A stretch of 64,000 nucleotides of DNA from Bradyrhizobium sp. CCBAU 53338 (GCF_015291665.1 NZ_CP030048.1:4960001-5024000), one strand, 5' to 3'. Shown: positions 21,573-29,645, counted from the first letter of the stretch. The notes: a model not told the origin generated them from the sequence alone. Made by a program: numbers and translations.

Positions 21573-22538
21573 TCAGTAACCGAGGCCCTTCTTGCTGTCG
21601 TAGATCTTCTGCGGATCGTCGGCGGCGGTGTAGAGCTTGGATTCGGTCTGGATCCACTTCGGCGGAACCGTGCCTTTGCCCTTGAAGGCCGCGATGGCAT
21701 CGAGCGCCGGGCCCGCCATGTTCGGCGTCAGTTCAACCGTCGCATTGGCTTCGCCGGCGGCCATCGCCTTGAAGATATCGGGGACCGCGTCGATCGAGAC
21801 GGTGAGGATGTCCTTGCCGGGCTTGAGGCCGGCTTCCTTCATCGCCTGGATTGCGCCGACCATCATGTCGTCGTTGTGGGCGTAAACCGCGCAGATGTTC
21901 TTGCCGCCGCCTTCGGCCTTGATGAAGCTCTCCATGACTTCCTTGCCCTTGGCGCGGGTGAAGTCACCCGTCTGGCTGCGCACGACCTTGAGATTGGCGT
22001 GCTTGGCGATGGCGGTGTCAAAGCCCTTCTTGCGGTTGGCGGCGACGCTCGCGCCGACCGTGCCCTGCAATTCGACGATGTTGCAGGCCTTGTCGCCGAC
22101 GGTCTTGGCCAGCCAGTCCCCGGCGACCTCGCCTTCGTGCACGCTGTCCGAGGTGACGGCGGTGAGATAGAGGTCCTTGCCCGATGGATCGATGTCGCGG
22201 TCGAGCAGCACGACCGGGATCTTGGCTTCCTTGGCCTCCTTCAGCACGGCGTCCCAACCGGTCGAGACCACGGGCGCGAGAAAGATCGCATCGACGTTCT
22301 GCGCGATGAAGGAGCGGATCGCCTTGATCTGGTTTTCCTGCTTCTGCTGCGCGTCGGCGATCTTGAGATTGACCTTGCGCTTGGCGGCCTCCTGCTTGGA
22401 GACCGAGGTCTCGGCTGCGCGCCAGCCGGATTCAGATCCGATCTGCGAGAAGCCGATGGTGAGCTCGGCTGCATTGGCCGGCAGCGCGAGCAACAATGCG
22501 GCCGTGGCGCTGGCCGCAAAAAGGGCTTTGAGGGTCAT
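21573..22538 (-). CDS. ytfQ: Sugar-binding periplasmic protein (YtfQ type)
   Basis: 321 residues with a signal peptide ending ALPANA-AELTIGFSQIGSESGWR; the FSQIGSESGWRAAET start and VVSTGWDAVLKEAKEAKIPV are typical of YtfQ, the galactofuranose receptor. A GGGAG ribosome-binding site lies 9 bp before the ATG. First gene of the leftward aldose operon, behind a region with the palindrome at 22647-22667. Likely sugar: a furanose form of L-arabinose or D-galactose (inference). Confidence 0.86.
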   Translation of the reverse strand: MTLKALFAASATAALLLALPANAAELTIGFSQIGSESGWRAAETSVSKQEAAKRKVNLKIADAQQKQENQIKAIRSFIAQNVDAIFLAPVVSTGWDAVLKEAKEAKIPVVLLDRDIDPSGKDLYLTAVTSDSVHEGEVAGDWLAKTVGDKACNIVELQGTVGASVAANRKKGFDTAIAKHANLKVVRSQTGDFTRAKGKEVMESFIKAEGGGKNICAVYAHNDDMMVGAIQAMKEAGLKPGKDILTVSIDAVPDIFKAMAAGEANATVELTPNMAGPALDAIAAFKGKGTVPPKWIQTESKLYTAADDPQKIYDSKKGLGY

Positions 22539-22646
22539 CAGGCGTGTCTCCCAAGTGTTATCCGGGGCACCAATTCGGTATCATGGCACCCTCATGCCGG
22601 CTTTCGAGGCGGCGGAAGGGACTATTTCACGGAAGTCCGCTTCCGT

Positions 22647-22667
22647 ATAGTCATATTATTTGACTAT
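22647..22667. promoter_or_regulatory. Candidate operator upstream of ytfQ
   Basis: Perfect 7-bp inverted repeat ATAGTCA / TGACTAT with a 7-bp AT-only spacer, in an otherwise GC-rich stretch, 109 bp upstream of ytfQ. The size fits a dimeric GntR/FadR regulator, and the operon encodes one (17187-17951). Binding is inference. Confidence 0.6.
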
Positions 22668-22777
22668 TTGGACAAAGGACCAGGGATGCGCAAGGGCCAA
22701 GCATAAGCGACACGCCAAAGCACTAATCTTTCACATCTACAATTTTAGGGTGACGCGATTTTTGTGGAGCAGCACGC

Positions 22778-22855
22778 CATACCCGGGCTCGTCCCGCCCC
22801 TTACGGCCTTCCTCGCGGGTCACAGAACGAAGATGCCCGGGACAAGCCCGGGCAT
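22778..22855. repeat. Extragenic palindrome (CCCGGGC type)
   Basis: Arms CATACCCGGGCTCGTCCCG at 22778-22796 and an inverted near copy at 22839-22855; the right arm is itself a perfect hairpin ATGCCCGGG / CCCGGGCAT (22833-22841, 22847-22855). This pattern is a common interspersed palindrome type in Bradyrhizobium-like genomes. The rest of the 382-bp gap 22539-22920 holds only the operator above and no gene I can support. Confidence 0.6.
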
Positions 22856-22933
22856 AATGGTCTCTTGGAAATTCACGTGTGCGATCCGCTGCCACAAGCA
22901 GCAGACAAGCGAAGAAGCTAGAGCATGATGTTT

Positions 22934-23566
22934 TTATACGGAAACGTAACCTGAGTTTTTGAAGTAGTTGGTGCACTCCTGCTCTGAGAAGAGATCGAGG
23001 AGTTCACCGACCTTTCGCCAGGTTGCCTCGACGTCACGAGTTTCGGCAGCTCGCATGAGGTGTTTGAGTTTGGCGAAGACCTGCTCGATCGGGTTGAGGT
23101 CAGGGCTGTATGGCGGCAAGAAGATGCGGTGAGCGCCTCTGGCGCGGATGGCTTGGCGGGCCGCTTTGCCCTTGTGGCTGCCAAGATTGTCGAGGATGAC
23201 GATCTCGCCCGGTGCGAGGGTGGGTGCCAACACCTTCTCGACGTACAGCGTGAAGAGCTCGCCATTGATGGGACCATCGATCACCCAAGGCGCGCTGATC
23301 CGATTGTGACGCAGCGCCGCGATGAAGGTCATTGTCTTCCAATGGCCGAAAGGTGCAGATGCTTGGAGGCGCTGCCCGCACGGCCCCCAGCCGCGCAATG
23401 GTGCCATATTGGTTTTGATCCACGTCTCGTCGATAAACACCAACCGCGCGACGTCGATCCTGCCTTGATGTGCTTTCCAGCGGGTCCGCTTACGGGCGAC
23501 GTCGGGGCGATCCTGCTCGGCTGGTAGAAGCGTTTTTTTTGAAGCTGAGCCCTTCGGTGTGAACAA
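22934..23566 (-). CDS. IS630 transposase, second frame (DDE catalytic part)
   Basis: 210-residue open frame; family similarity begins just after the A8 run (KKTLLPAEQDRPDVARKR). Catalytic acidic residues are visible: Asp in VFIDETW, Asp in VILDNLGSHKG, Glu in SPDLNPIEQVF. The ATG at 23566 is probably not the natural start; the full transposase is made by frameshift from the first frame. No internal damage seen. Confidence 0.85.
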   Translation of the reverse strand: MFTPKGSASKKTLLPAEQDRPDVARKRTRWKAHQGRIDVARLVFIDETWIKTNMAPLRGWGPCGQRLQASAPFGHWKTMTFIAALRHNRISAPWVIDGPINGELFTLYVEKVLAPTLAPGEIVILDNLGSHKGKAARQAIRARGAHRIFLPPYSPDLNPIEQVFAKLKHLMRAAETRDVEATWRKVGELLDLFSEQECTNYFKNSGYVSV

Positions 23567-23876
23567 AAGTCCACACCGCCCGCACGTCTGTCTTGATCCC
23601 GCGTGCAGCCAGTTCCTGCGTCAGCTTGCGCAGGGTGAATGGCCCCGAGCGAATGCGTTTGCGCAGCCAGTCGGCGTTGGCATCCGACAGAACCCGTTTC
23701 TTGTGGCCGCCGATTTGGCCAGGTGACAGGCCTCCGGTATCCCGCCTCAGATTCTTCCACTTCGTCACGCAGGAGGGGCTGATCTGTAGCGCCTCTGCAA
23801 TCGAACGAACCGTTTCCCCCGCGTCAGCTCGCGCCAAAGCCCGTTCCCGAATGTCTTCAGAATAGGGTCGCGTCAT
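23490..23876 (-). CDS. IS630 transposase, first frame (DNA-binding part)
   Basis: 128 residues. Helix-turn-helix start TRPYSEDIRERALARADAGE and SIAEALQISPSCVTKWK, then the linker LRRLTQEL-like region LRKLTQELAARGIKTDVRAV. The reading passes an A8 run (T8 at 23533-23540 on the given strand) shortly before the frame loses family similarity. The second frame is +1 relative to this one. The frame change probably occurs at the A8 run, as in related elements. Confidence 0.85.
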   Translation of the reverse strand: MTRPYSEDIRERALARADAGETVRSIAEALQISPSCVTKWKNLRRDTGGLSPGQIGGHKKRVLSDANADWLRKRIRSGPFTLRKLTQELAARGIKTDVRAVWTFVHTEGLSFKKNASTSRAGSPRRRP

Positions 23877-23963
23877 CCATGCTGGCCTCCGCCCTCCAGC
23901 ATGGAGGTTGAATCAGAAATCGCTCCCTGTGGGAATCCCGATTCCAGTCAAAAACAACATGCT

Positions 23964-25136
23964 CTAGATCAACTTCCGTTGCGCGAGGTTCTTCATCAGC
24001 GCGCCGATGCCGAACGTCCACGGCTCGCACTCGTCGCTGGTGCGCATGCGGTTGACCAGCTTGCCGAGCTGGGGCGCCGCGATGGTGACGATGTCGTCGC
24101 GCTTGTGCGTAAAACCCTGCCCTGGCGCGTCGCGATCCTTGACCGGCGCGAACATCGTGCCGAGGAACAGCACGAAGCCGTCAGGGTATTGATGCACTTT
24201 GCCGATGGTCTGCGCGACGAGATCGGTCGGATCGCGGCTGATCATGCTGATCGAGGAATGACCGTCGAGCACGAAGCCATCCGTGCCTTTCACGTTCAGG
24301 CTGATGTCGAGCTTGCGCGCATCATCAAGCGTGAAGGTGTCGTCGAAGAGGCGCAGCAGCGGACCAATCGAACAAGACGCGTTGTTGTCCTTGGCCTTCG
24401 ACAGCAGCAGAGCCGAGCGGCCCTCGAAGTCTCGTAGATTCACGTCGTTGCCGAGTGCACCGCCGACGATCTTGCCGCGGCTGGAGACGAACAGCACGAG
24501 CTCCGGCTCGGGATTATTCCAGGTCGATTTCGGATGCAGGCCGGCATCCATGCCGGTGCCAACCGAGGACATCGTCGGCGCCTTGGTGAAGACCTCAGCA
24601 TCCGGGCCGATGCCGACTTCGAGATACTGGCTCCAGGCGTTCTGATCGATCAGAACCTGCTTCAAATGCATCGCCTGGTCCGAGCCCGGCTTGAGCTTTG
24701 ACAGATCGTCGCCGATCAGCCGTGTCACTTCCTTGCGAATGGCTTCGGCCGAAGCCGGGTTGCCCTTGGCCCTCTCCTCGATCACGCGTTCCAGCATCGA
24801 AATCGCGAAGGTGACGCCGGCGGCTTTCAGGGTCTGGAGATCGACCGGCGCGAGCAGCCAAGGCTTCTTCGGATCGCGCGTATCGGGGGCCGTGTTGGCG
24901 ACGATGGCGTCGAGATCGCCAATGCGCTCGCCCTTGACCGCGGAAAGCGCCCTGGCCGGATGGTCCTCCTCGCAGAGCGCGCTGACCGTCGGAAACCTTG
25001 CGGTGACGTCGAAGACGCTATCGCCTCGCACGGCGACAACGGCCGGACCGTTCGCCTGCGGCAACCAGACGCGACCGACCAGCGTTCCCTTCGTTCCATC
25101 CTCGGGGAGAAGATCTCTAACCGTCAAAGTCGTCAT
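23964..25136 (-). CDS. XylX-like 2-keto-3-deoxy-pentonate dehydratase (FAH family)
   Basis: 390 residues, fumarylacetoacetate-hydrolase fold. I recognise strong likeness to Caulobacter XylX (2-keto-3-deoxy-D-xylonate dehydratase): APVDLQTLKAAGVTFAISML, SQYLEVGIGPDAEVFTK, STWNNPEPELVL, GNDVNLRDFEGRSALLLSK and the end GIGALMKNLAQRKLI. It removes water from the 2-keto-3-deoxy acid to give 2-oxoglutarate semialdehyde. ATG 25136 is where similarity starts; the frame to 25361 is not homologous. Its TAG stop is regenerated at the IS630 insertion point. It completes the aldose oxidation genes encoded downstream. Confidence 0.85.
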   Translation of the reverse strand: MTTLTVRDLLPEDGTKGTLVGRVWLPQANGPAVVAVRGDSVFDVTARFPTVSALCEEDHPARALSAVKGERIGDLDAIVANTAPDTRDPKKPWLLAPVDLQTLKAAGVTFAISMLERVIEERAKGNPASAEAIRKEVTRLIGDDLSKLKPGSDQAMHLKQVLIDQNAWSQYLEVGIGPDAEVFTKAPTMSSVGTGMDAGLHPKSTWNNPEPELVLFVSSRGKIVGGALGNDVNLRDFEGRSALLLSKAKDNNASCSIGPLLRLFDDTFTLDDARKLDISLNVKGTDGFVLDGHSSISMISRDPTDLVAQTIGKVHQYPDGFVLFLGTMFAPVKDRDAPGQGFTHKRDDIVTIAAPQLGKLVNRMRTSDECEPWTFGIGALMKNLAQRKLI

Positions 25137-25272
25137 GGCCGGCGTCCTCGCTGTTTCTTCGGACCAGCGCCTTTCGCAAGCCGCCGATCCCATTGGCGAA
25201 GACCAATAAACGTCTGGCAGGGGAAGTCCAGAGCGGCAGGATGCCCCGCTGCTATGCCCCTGCCCGCGCCTT

Positions 25273-26250
25273 TTATGCGCCTGCGCGCGCCTTGCGGGCC
25301 GCGATCTGCTGGAGCGCCCAGCGCGCGTTCTTGCGGACATCGGGATCGGCATCGTCGGCAATGACGGCCAAAAATGCCTCGCCGTCGGGATGAGCGATCT
25401 CGCCGAGTGCGGCCGCCGCCTCTTTGCGCAAATTGGCCTGTTCGTGGTTGACGCAATTGCCGATTGGGCGAACCGCGCGCTCGACCTTCATCTTGCCGAG
25501 GCTGCGGATCGCCTTCAGCCGCACCTGCCAGAACTCGTCCGTGAGTGCGCCGATCAACTGGTCGGCCGCGATCGATCCATTGACGTTCAGGCCGAGCGTC
25601 TCAGCGGCCATCTCGCGGACCATCCAGTCGCCGTCCTTGAGCGCGCGGGTGATCGTCTCGGCCGCAGGCTTCATCTGCGAGAATGCCAGCGCACTCACGG
25701 CGGCACGCCGGACATGAGCGTCAGGATCGTTGATCAGCGCAGTCAGCGCGGGGATGGATTCTTCCAGCTTCAGAAAGCCGATCACACCGATCGCCTGCAC
25801 GCGCACCGCGGCATCGGGATCTTGAAGCGCTTCCAGCGCAGGCTTCAACGTGTCCTTGCGGCGCAGCTCCTTCAGCGCGCGCAGCGCACCCATACGGACG
25901 AAGGCATGGGCGTGCTTGACGAGAGGCAGGATGACATCGGCGCAGGCCGGGTCCTTGAACTCGGCCATGCTGTCCGCCGCCGCCGCGGCGACGATCCTTT
26001 CGGGGTCGACCAGCAGTTTCACCAGTGCGCTCGCCGCTTCCGGCCCATCAAACTCGCCGAGCGCCATTGCGACCTGCTGGCGCACGCCGGCATCGGGATC
26101 AGCGACCATATTGGCGAGATGCGCAACGGCCGCGGGATCGCCGGAATGGCCGAGCGCGATGATGGCGACGCGCCGCTCAGCGGGATCGGCGGCCTGGAGC
26201 CGCTCGTCGGCATCTTCGAGATCGTCGTAGGATTCGAACGGGCTCGACAT
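25273..26250 (-). CDS. HEAT-repeat protein
   Basis: 325 residues made almost wholly of ~31-residue alpha-helical repeats: for example DPAAVAHLANMVADPDAGVR, DAAVRVQAIGVIGFLK, DPDAHVRRAAVSALAF and DPDVRKNARWALQQI. Such scaffolds (HEAT/PBS-lyase type) bind partner proteins. ATG 26250 is 2 bp after the ferredoxin gene ends, so the two are co-transcribed with the flavoprotein gene. It may assemble the redox proteins or assist cofactor insertion; no catalytic residues are visible. Function unknown. Confidence 0.85.
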   Translation of the reverse strand: MSSPFESYDDLEDADERLQAADPAERRVAIIALGHSGDPAAVAHLANMVADPDAGVRQQVAMALGEFDGPEAASALVKLLVDPERIVAAAAADSMAEFKDPACADVILPLVKHAHAFVRMGALRALKELRRKDTLKPALEALQDPDAAVRVQAIGVIGFLKLEESIPALTALINDPDAHVRRAAVSALAFSQMKPAAETITRALKDGDWMVREMAAETLGLNVNGSIAADQLIGALTDEFWQVRLKAIRSLGKMKVERAVRPIGNCVNHEQANLRKEAAAALGEIAHPDGEAFLAVIADDADPDVRKNARWALQQIAARKARAGA

Positions 26251-26252
26251 GC

Positions 26253-26486
26253 TCACCTCAGCAGATAGGGAATGTTGACGGTGACCGCGCCGGTCGGGCA
26301 ATCGGCCTCGCAGGGCATGCAGTACCAGCACTCGTCATAGGCCATGTAGGCCTTGCCGGTCATGTCGCTGATGCGCAACACGTCGAGCGGGCAGACGTCG
26401 ACGCAGACGGTGCAACCCTTGTCGGCGATGCATTTGGCGTCGTCGACGACCACCGGGACCGATGTCTGATAGGACGCGAGAGGCAT
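26253..26486 (-). CDS. Two-[4Fe-4S] ferredoxin, AprB/AsfB-like
   Basis: 77 residues. Two cysteine clusters: CX5CX2CX3CP (KCIADKGCTVCVDVCP) and CX2CX2CX3CP (CWYCMPCEADCP). The second resembles the CWECYSCVKxCP segment of AprB, but the long AprB C-terminal tail is absent, which fits an AsfB-like ferredoxin better. The first cluster has CX5C rather than CX2C spacing. ATG 26486 is where similarity begins; the frame to 26600 is spurious. Lies 31 bp after the flavoprotein gene; expected electron partner of that protein. Confidence 0.87.
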   Translation of the reverse strand: MPLASYQTSVPVVVDDAKCIADKGCTVCVDVCPLDVLRISDMTGKAYMAYDECWYCMPCEADCPTGAVTVNIPYLLR

Positions 26487-26517
26487 TCGATGTCTCCTGT
26501 TGCTGTGGTGCGGTGGA

Positions 26518-28260
26518 TCAGGCGGTGGCGCGGATGCGCTGCTTGTCGTAGAGGTCCTTCTCGTCGTCGGCGATCGGCACGACGTAAGGCTCGACGGCAC
26601 GCTTTTCGCTCATCATCTTGCCGTCCTGCTTGGACAAGAGCGTGTGGCAGAACCAGTTCTCGTTGTCCTTCTCCGGGAAATCCGTGCGCCAGTGATAGAG
26701 GCCCCAGCGGCTCTCCTCGCGGTAGAGCGAGGCGTGCACCGCCATGTCGGCGCAGTCCATGATCGACTGCACTTCGAGCGCGCGGAGCAACTCATGTGCG
26801 TTGCGCGCAATCATGTGCTCCTGCATGTCCTGTCGCGTCTCGGCGAGACGGCGCATGCCGAGCTCGTATTTGCGGGTGACCTTTGGCGGCTGGAGATAGT
26901 CGTTGACGAGCCGACGGGTTTTGTACTCGACCTGGTTCGGCGGAATGCCGTCCTCCCGCTTCGTTGGTGCCAGAACGCGATCGCGCTCCATTGCGACATC
27001 GGCCGCGTCAAAGTCCGCGAAATCGTGACTGTCGGCGAACTCCATTGCGTCGATGCCGGCAACCGACCCGTTGGTGAAGGCACCGAGCATGTAGTTATGC
27101 GGCACACTCGCCATGTCGCCGGCGGCATAGAGGCCCGGTACGGTGGTGCGGGCATTGTCGTCGACGAACACGCCGGAGGCGCTGTGGCCGGAGCAGAAGC
27201 CGATCTCGGAGATGTGCATCTCGATCGAGTCGTTGCGGTAGTCGACGCCGCGCCCCTGCTGGAAGAGGCCGCGCGTCGGCCTTTCGACCTTGTGCAGCGT
27301 CGATTCGATCTCCGAGATCGTGTCGGGATGCAGATGCTTGAGCTGGAGGAACACCGGACCTTTGCCAGACAGGAGTTCATTGTAGAACTCCAGCATCATC
27401 TGGCCGGACCAGTAGTCGCATTCGATGAAGCGCGAGCCCTCGTTGTTGGCCGTGAAGGCGCCGAAGGGTCCGGCGACATAGGCGCAGGCCGGGCCGTTAT
27501 AGTCCTTGATCAGCGGATTGATCTGATAGCATTCGAGGTTCGCAAGCGCAGCGCCGGCGTGATAGGCCATCGAATAGCCGTCGCCGGAATTTGCGGCGTT
27601 CTCATAAGTGCCGAACATGTAGCCGGAGGTCGGCAGGCCCAGGCGGCCGGCGGCGCCCATGCAGAGGATCACGGCTTTGGCCTTGATCACCAGCATCTCG
27701 GCGGTGCGGGTGTTGACGGAGATCGCGCCGGCAATACGACCATCGGACGATTTGAGCAGCCGGGTCGCCATGTAGCGGTTGGAGATCAGGATGCGGGCGC
27801 GGCGGAGCTGGCGATAGAGCGCCTTCTTCACGGTCTCGCCGTTCGGCATCGGCAGAACGTAGGTGCCGATGTGGTGCACTTTCTTGACGGCGTAGTCGCC
27901 GTTCTCGTTCTTCAGGAAGCGGATGCCGAAGCTGTCGAGCTCCTCAATGATCTTGTAGCAGTTTTGCGCGTATTTATAGACCGCCTTCTGGTCGACGATG
28001 CCGTCATTGGCGATAGTAATTTCCTTGGTGTATTGCTCCGGCGTCGCATAGCCGGGGATGACCGCGTTGTTCAGCCCGTCCATGCCCATCGAGATCGCGC
28101 CGGAGCGCTTGACGTTGGCCTTTTCGAGCAGGACGACATTGGCCTTCGGGTTCTTCAGCTTCGCCTTCAGCGCCGCCATCGGGCCGGCCGTGCCGCCGCC
28201 GATGACCAGCACGTCGCAGGAAACCTCGGAAAGTCCGTCGACGATCTGATCTAGTGCCAT
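26518..28260 (-). CDS. AsfA/AprA-like flavoprotein (fumarate reductase-like fold)
   Basis: 580 residues. FAD-binding GGGTAG near residue 25, LLEKANVKRSGAISMG (adenylylsulfate-reductase-like after the first domain), C-terminal FAD motif TTVPGLYAAGDMAS. Related flavoproteins paired with a small ferredoxin are AprA (adenosine-phosphosulfate reductase) and AsfA (needed for arylsulfonate use in Pseudomonas). The ATG at 28260 is preferred: AGGAG lies 7 bp before it. No sat gene or Apr membrane partner (QmoABC) is in the window, so dissimilatory sulfate metabolism is unlikely; organosulfur redox is more plausible. Substrate unknown. Confidence 0.8.
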   Translation of the reverse strand: MALDQIVDGLSEVSCDVLVIGGGTAGPMAALKAKLKNPKANVVLLEKANVKRSGAISMGMDGLNNAVIPGYATPEQYTKEITIANDGIVDQKAVYKYAQNCYKIIEELDSFGIRFLKNENGDYAVKKVHHIGTYVLPMPNGETVKKALYRQLRRARILISNRYMATRLLKSSDGRIAGAISVNTRTAEMLVIKAKAVILCMGAAGRLGLPTSGYMFGTYENAANSGDGYSMAYHAGAALANLECYQINPLIKDYNGPACAYVAGPFGAFTANNEGSRFIECDYWSGQMMLEFYNELLSGKGPVFLQLKHLHPDTISEIESTLHKVERPTRGLFQQGRGVDYRNDSIEMHISEIGFCSGHSASGVFVDDNARTTVPGLYAAGDMASVPHNYMLGAFTNGSVAGIDAMEFADSHDFADFDAADVAMERDRVLAPTKREDGIPPNQVEYKTRRLVNDYLQPPKVTRKYELGMRRLAETRQDMQEHMIARNAHELLRALEVQSIMDCADMAVHASLYREESRWGLYHWRTDFPEKDNENWFCHTLLSKQDGKMMSEKRAVEPYVVPIADDEKDLYDKQRIRATA

Positions 28261-28321
28261 CACTTGCTCCTGGTTCGCCGCGTGTCCGGCGCCTTTGCGT
28301 CAGATTTGTTCAGGTGACTTT

Positions 28322-28348
28322 CCGGCGATAGCAATTAGTTGTCGCCGG
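28322..28348. promoter_or_regulatory. Regulon site A (upstream of the flavoprotein gene)
   Basis: Core GCAATTAGTTGT at 28331-28342, centred in a palindrome with outer arms CCGGCGA / TCGCCGG. It lies ~70-80 bp upstream of the flavoprotein start. Three other sites with the same core are at 29214, 29284 and 30576. The arms might also act as a weak transcript end for the reductase gene that stops at 28364. Confidence 0.6.
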
Positions 28349-28363
28349 GACGCGATTTGCGCC

Positions 28364-29137
28364 TCAGCGCTCGACGAAGGCCTTCTCGATCACGAAATGG
28401 CCGGGCTGGCTGTGATTGCCCTCAACGAAGCCGCGCGCGGCAAACATCGCGGGGAGTTCCTCAAGCATCGCCGGGCTGCCGCACAGCATGATGCGGTCGG
28501 TCTCGATATCGAGGCCTGATTGGCCGATATCGTCGAACAGCTGGTTGGAGCCGATCAGATCGGTGATGCGGCCGCGGTTGCGGAACGGCTCGCGGGTGAC
28601 GGTCGGATAGTAGACCAGCTTGTCGCGAATCAGCGGCCCGAAGAATTCGTGATTGCGCAGGCCATCGACGACGTGCTCACCATAAGCAAGCTCGGAGACC
28701 TGGCGGCAGCCATGAGCGAGCACGATAGTCTCGTAATTCTCGTAGACGTCGGGGTCCTTGATCAGGCTGGCGAACGGCGCGAGGCCCGTGCCGGTCGAGA
28801 GCAGCAGCAGGCGCTTGCCCGGAATCAGATTGCCGGTGATCAGCGTGCCTGTCGCCTTGCGGCCGACCAGGATGATATCGCCTTCCCTGATCTTCTGGAG
28901 GCGTGAGGTCAGCGGGCCGTCCTGCACCTTGATCGAGAAGAACTCGAGCGCCTCCTCGTGATTGGCGCTCGCCATGCTGTAGGCCCGCATCAAAGGCTTG
29001 CCCTCGACTTCCAGTCCAATCATGGCGAATTGGCCGTTCTGGAAGCGGAAACCGGGATCACGCGTCGCGGTGAAGCTGAACAGGGATTCGGTCCAGTGGC
29101 GAACCGACAAAACAGTTTCCTTCTGAAATGCACTCAT
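28364..29137 (-). CDS. fpr: Ferredoxin-NADP reductase
   Basis: 257 residues, bacterial Fpr size. FAD motif RAYSMAS at residues 51-57, NADP loop STGTGLAPFASLI, MLCGSPAML, and the C-terminal EKAFVER extension of subclass-I enzymes. It moves electrons between NADPH and a ferredoxin; the two-cluster ferredoxin encoded downstream is the obvious partner. AGGAGAG precedes ATG 29137; the frame to 29287 is not homologous. Regulon sites D and B lie in its upstream region. Bradyrhizobium-type genomes often carry more than one fpr, so this one is likely dedicated to the cluster. Confidence 0.9.
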   Translation of the reverse strand: MSAFQKETVLSVRHWTESLFSFTATRDPGFRFQNGQFAMIGLEVEGKPLMRAYSMASANHEEALEFFSIKVQDGPLTSRLQKIREGDIILVGRKATGTLITGNLIPGKRLLLLSTGTGLAPFASLIKDPDVYENYETIVLAHGCRQVSELAYGEHVVDGLRNHEFFGPLIRDKLVYYPTVTREPFRNRGRITDLIGSNQLFDDIGQSGLDIETDRIMLCGSPAMLEELPAMFAARGFVEGNHSQPGHFVIEKAFVER

Positions 29138-29200
29138 GGTCTCTCCTTGGCCTCGACGGCGTACAAAGTTTCGGAGAGACGGGATTCCGGCAATTCGGAA

Positions 29201-29227
29201 GTGAAATTTCCGGTCGATTAGTTTCAC
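29201..29227. promoter_or_regulatory. Regulon site D (upstream of fpr)
   Basis: Core TCGATTAGTTTC at 29214-29225, overlapped by a 6-bp inverted repeat GTGAAA / TTTCAC (29201-29206, 29222-29227). It lies about 65-90 bp upstream of fpr. Nearly identical to the reversed core of site C. Confidence 0.55.
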
Positions 29228-29283
29228 ATTTGGCGAGCGATGATCGAAGAGCAGGCAGCGAAGACACAACCGCACCGGTCCCG

Positions 29284-29295
29284 GCAATTAGTTGC
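29284..29295. promoter_or_regulatory. Regulon site B (between fpr and DUF971 gene)
   Basis: Core GCAATTAGTTGC, symmetrical at the ends (GCAA / TTGC), 47 bp before the DUF971 start and 147 bp before fpr on the other strand. Best match to the shared consensus; likely serves the rightward gene. Confidence 0.6.
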
Positions 29296-29342
29296 TATCC
29301 GCGCGTGTCGGCAATGACGTAGAAAGGTGTTGGAGGTTCGTC

Positions 29343-29645
29343 ATGACCATGACTTTGGTGGCCCCAACCGTGGCCGACTGCGAAGCAAGCGCCGATCTCG
29401 CAGCGCTCCTCGTCCGCACGACCAAGGGCGATGCGATCAGCGTTCCAGCCGAGCAACTCCGCCTCTCCTGCAAATGCGCCCACTGCACCCGCGCCCGCTT
29501 CGACGGCCGCTTTCCCGTGGCATTTCCGGGGATTGCCATCACCGAGATCGGCGATCTCGGCTACGGGCTGAACATCTCGTTTTCGGACGGGCATAACAGG
29601 GGAATTTACCCCAAACCCTATCTGCTGAGCCTGGCGGGGCGTTGA
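29343..29645 (+). CDS. DUF971 (GBBH-like N-terminal) protein
   Basis: 100 residues. The LRLSCKCAHCTRARFDGRFP segment, with SCKCAHC, is the DUF971 core, found alone in bacteria, at the N-terminus of gamma-butyrobetaine hydroxylase, and fused to iron-sulfur carriers of the ApbC/Mrp type. The cysteines may bind zinc or iron. GGAGG lies 7 bp before ATG 29343. Divergent from fpr, first rightward gene of the cluster. A role in supplying or sensing iron-sulfur clusters for the ferredoxin is possible but inferred. Confidence 0.8.
   Translation: MTMTLVAPTVADCEASADLAALLVRTTKGDAISVPAEQLRLSCKCAHCTRARFDGRFPVAFPGIAITEIGDLGYGLNISFSDGHNRGIYPKPYLLSLAGR

Larger units (their letters stand above)
22921..23964. 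mobile_element. IS630-family insertion sequence, 1044 bp
   Basis: Both ends carry the inverted repeat GAGCATGNTGTTTTT (22921 onward, and its complement ending at 23964), each flanked by the dinucleotide TA (22919-22920 and 23965-23966), which is the target duplication typical of IS630/mariner elements. Inside are two overlapping leftward frames that together make the transposase. The right-hand TA is part of the stop codon of the XylX-like gene. Ends and transposase both look intact, so the copy may be recent. Confidence 0.9.

Noticed and set aside
26500..28254. 584-codon frame antisense to the flavoprotein gene
   Set aside because: Shadow of the AsfA/AprA-like gene, with no recognisable motif.
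26518..28260. Calling the flavoprotein a true AprA or a succinate dehydrogenase subunit
   Set aside because: No QmoABC or sat genes for the first, no cytochrome b or SdhB for the second; the ferredoxin partner lacks the AprB tail.
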